DNA of 42,118 nucleotides from Candidatus Omnitrophota bacterium (GTDB taxonomy: Bacteria > Omnitrophota > Gorgyraeia > Duberdicusellales > 4484-171). The stretch covers positions 1 through 42,118 of the forward strand of contig JAIPHA010000011.1 in NCBI GenBank assembly GCA_021735445.1. Direction: 5' to 3'. The translations under genes were made by a program, and so were the position numbers. The notes beneath the pieces were generated by a model. The model was given only the letters and a program-made list of their open reading frames with translations. It ran no database searches and was not told the origin of the DNA. Below are positions 40,539 through 42,118 of this stretch, in pieces (the first letter of the stretch is position 1; each line of letters starts with the position of its first letter).

Positions 40539-41327
40539 TCAATGGCTTTTTATAATATCCAGACATGTAATATCAGGGTGGTGATATCTTCTCCGGCCAA
40601 TTGTAGACCTTCCACACTCTATAGCTTCTTGAGGGCACCACTGGAAACAAGCAAAACACTGTTGGCACCTATGATGCCAAACGGGTCTTTTCTCTTTAGA
40701 AAGACTTACATTGTCTACCGGACACACTTTCACGCAAGTACCGCAACTTATGCACTTATCGGTTGAGACAAATTTTTTATCTTCACGATATATTTTTTCC
40801 CGGCCAAAAAAATGCCGAATTAAAAGACTAGCCCCACGAAGAGGAAGCTTGGGACGGCTAAGAGGTTCTTTATTTTTATTTTTTACAATTTCTGCAATTT
40901 GCTTTATTTTTTTTCTAGCTTCAGTAAATACTTTTTCTTGTTTTTCATCCGGTATCGCCCCATAGAGCACAGTATAATTACCAGGCATCTTTACTATAAA
41001 ACCTGCAGATAGTTTTGCACCTTTCTTTTTCAACCCTGTTTCAACTTCTCCCAACACATCCCCTGCAATTTTTGCACAATTTGCAACCGCAAAAATATAT
41101 TTATCTCTAATATTGTCTAGCTTACTTATAAAATCTTTAACTATAACCGGTGCATTAAATGCATATACGGGAAAGACAAGGCCTATCCATTCTGGGGAAG
41201 TATCTATCTCTTCTTTGATCGCTTTCGCAATAGAAATTACTTTTGCACCGGAAAGCTCAGTGGCAAGTTCTCTGGCTAGCTTTAAAGAATTTCCAGTACC
41301 TGTAAAATAAAATAAATTAGTACGCAT
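40539..41327 (-). CDS. EFR1-type flavodoxin plus 2[4Fe-4S] ferredoxin
   Basis: The N-terminal flavodoxin-like domain begins LFYFTGTGNSLKLARELA (phosphate-binding loop), with 'IGLVFPVYAFNAPVIVKDFI'. The C-terminal part has two cluster motifs, CISCGTCVKVCP and CQQCFACFQWCP (about 195-240). 262 residues is typical of the EFR1 family, common in anaerobes, which are thought to carry electrons between ferredoxin and flavin enzymes. It converges with the nitroreductase gene; a link between the two redox proteins is possible but not shown. Confidence 0.9.
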   Translation of the reverse strand: MRTNLFYFTGTGNSLKLARELATELSGAKVISIAKAIKEEIDTSPEWIGLVFPVYAFNAPVIVKDFISKLDNIRDKYIFAVANCAKIAGDVLGEVETGLKKKGAKLSAGFIVKMPGNYTVLYGAIPDEKQEKVFTEARKKIKQIAEIVKNKNKEPLSRPKLPLRGASLLIRHFFGREKIYREDKKFVSTDKCISCGTCVKVCPVDNVSLSKEKRPVWHHRCQQCFACFQWCPQEAIECGRSTIGRRRYHHPDITCLDIIKSH

Positions 41328-41332
41328 AAATG

Positions 41333-41351
41333 AAAAGGGGCCAGGCCTTTT
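41333..41351 (+). terminator. Hairpin with T tract (plus-strand sense)
   Basis: AAAAGG and CCTTTT flank GGCCAGG; on the plus strand seven or more T follow. It lies between the PilZ stop and the EFR1 start, both minus-strand genes, so its use by known transcripts is unclear. On the minus strand the T run is short. Confidence 0.3.
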
Positions 41352-41355
41352 TTTT

Positions 41356-41718
41356 CTATCCGTTCAGTTGGTTTCGAACAAAATCTCCAATTTCTTTAAG
41401 AAAAGCTTCGTCTGAATCCTTGAACATAAGATGCGTCTTGTAGGCGTTCTCCTCTTTTTCAGAATTAACCACCTTTCCTGTTATTTCTATCCCCTCGGGA
41501 CAAAAAGGAAGCTCGATAACCATAGTAAGGTGAGTGCCCTTATCAAACTTCCTATCGGTGGTAAGGAGCAGCCCTCCCTGGCTGACATCGGTGGTTTTAG
41601 CGAATTCAAACGGAGAAGAATATAATTCAGAAGAAAATCCCTTTACCCTGTAGTTTACAACAAAATTTGCATTTAACCGATTGTGTTTTCTTCTTTCAGG
41701 CCCGTTAGTTTTTTCCAT
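41356..41718 (-). CDS. PilZ domain protein
   Basis: Single-domain c-di-GMP receptor candidate of 120 residues. The RxxxR motif is seen in ERRKHNRLNANF and the D/N-x-S-x-x-G motif in TDVSQGGLLL, the two elements that bind c-di-GMP. The rest is the six-stranded barrel and a C-terminal helix. AAGGAG precedes the ATG. No cyclase or phosphodiesterase gene is in the window. Confidence 0.88.
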   Translation of the reverse strand: MEKTNGPERRKHNRLNANFVVNYRVKGFSSELYSSPFEFAKTTDVSQGGLLLTTDRKFDKGTHLTMVIELPFCPEGIEITGKVVNSEKEENAYKTHLMFKDSDEAFLKEIGDFVRNQLNG

Positions 41719-41743
41719 TTATTCTCCTTTTGTGCTATTACCC

Positions 41744-41766
41744 CTGTCCACACCCGGTGTGGACAG
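41744..41766. repeat. Perfect 23-bp palindrome (dispersed repeat copy 3)
   Basis: CTGTCCACACC, central C, GGTGTGGACAG (11+1+11). It is the same palindrome as copy 1 on the opposite strand (central C against central G). It lies between two minus-strand genes, with no T tract beside it. Confidence 0.85.
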
Positions 41767-41776
41767 CTGGTTCTAT

Positions 41777-42118
41777 TTAAATTGCTGGCTGATTCTGATA
41801 GTTATCTAAAGACTGCTTTTTAGCTCCCATAATTCCAACTGCTATATTGCTGGCTCGTAAAATCTTTGTAGCATTGTGAATTAAAACTATCAAAATAACC
41901 CAGCTAACAAATGGGATAAACACACCCATGGCATACAACAAACAATATTTTTTCTTTAAGGATTTAGATAGGCGATAAACTGTGATAATTGCCCAGACAA
42001 TTAAAATAAGAGGAACGAAGCCCATCATAGAATATATTATGTAGTTACCCTTAACAAGCATTATAAGTAGTTGTATTATTATCAGCCCTAAAAATAACCA
42101 GCAAAGAACTTTTTGTTC
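41777..42118 (-). CDS. Small membrane protein, 5' end beyond the window
   Basis: An ATG at 42059-42061 would give 94 residues with two or three hydrophobic segments, but it has no ribosome-binding site, and the frame stays open for 19 more codons to the edge, reading EQKVLCWLFLGLIIIQLLI, which would be another membrane helix. The gene is therefore probably longer and partial here. The C-terminal tail 'GAKKQSLDNYQNQPAI' is polar. No family is recognised. Confidence 0.6.
   Translation of the reverse strand, partial: EQKVLCWLFLGLIIIQLLIMLVKGNYIIYSMMGFVPLILIVWAIITVYRLSKSLKKKYCLLYAMGVFIPFVSWVILIVLIHNATKILRASNIAVGIMGAKKQSLDNYQNQPAI

Overview
The window is a low-GC bacterial chromosome segment. Its genes are tightly packed and almost all on the minus strand. 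Gene content points to an uncultivated anaerobe, possibly of the Omnitrophota (OP3) type; this is inferred from gene style and context, not from a marker gene. Evidence for anaerobic or microaerophilic life: a rubrerythrin, a reverse rubrerythrin, desulfoferrodoxin, a ferredoxin-flavodoxin protein, and what looks like the oxygen-independent ergothioneine route. There is no CRISPR array, no rRNA and no phage. The only clear mobile DNA is the end of an insertion sequence at 1-139.

Layout. 1-139: 5' end of a transposase gene with two tandem 24-bp end repeats. 145-1563: MATE exporter. 1632-3283 (plus strand): polyamine operon speD, speE and a second, divergent speD-like gene. 3273-19235 (minus): a long housekeeping run, read right to left, of yebC, ruvC, ruvA, scpB, metK, ahcY, pfk, a class II aldolase, ilvD, then the cell-elongation genes mreB, mreC, mreD, mrdA, rodA, then the radical-SAM pair TIGR03960/TIGR03936. 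19305-21458: RNase H, zinc-ribbon coiled-coil protein, two tRNAs, thioredoxin, a small coiled-coil protein. 21574-24704: rarA-recQ. 24802-30344: an apparent five-gene operon, six-BON-domain protein, EanB-like rhodanese, EgtD/EanA, SufS, SufE. 30501-36240: small membrane proteins, a DUF211/VIT pair, a reverse rubrerythrin, a proline-iminopeptidase-like hydrolase and a PD-(D/E)XK nuclease. 36273-37968: envelope proteins of little-known function. 38068-39553: rubrerythrin, a previously unlisted 27-residue cysteine-containing ORF, desulfoferrodoxin and an Rrf2 regulator. 39797-42118: SagB-type nitroreductase, EFR1 ferredoxin, PilZ protein and a membrane protein cut by the window edge.

The most interesting system is at 24802-28840. 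The 456-residue rhodanese carries a CGTGWR loop and cysteine/tyrosine positions matching, with a constant offset of 7, those I recall for Chlorobium limicola EanB. The adjacent methyltransferase keeps the EgtD histidine-binding residues at a constant offset of 11 from mycobacterial EgtD. With SufS and SufE directly downstream this reads as a self-contained anaerobic ergothioneine operon with its own persulfide supply.

The second is the speD-speE-speD2 operon, where the divergent paralogue could be a pyruvoyl-dependent ornithine or arginine decarboxylase supplying the diamine. S-adenosylmethionine links several modules (MetK, AhcY, SpeD, EgtD/EanA). Regulatory findings include a shared 37-nt upstream element before two separate genes, a perfect operator-like inverted repeat inside the rubrerythrin promoter, and a dispersed palindrome with three copies in the last 2.5 kb.
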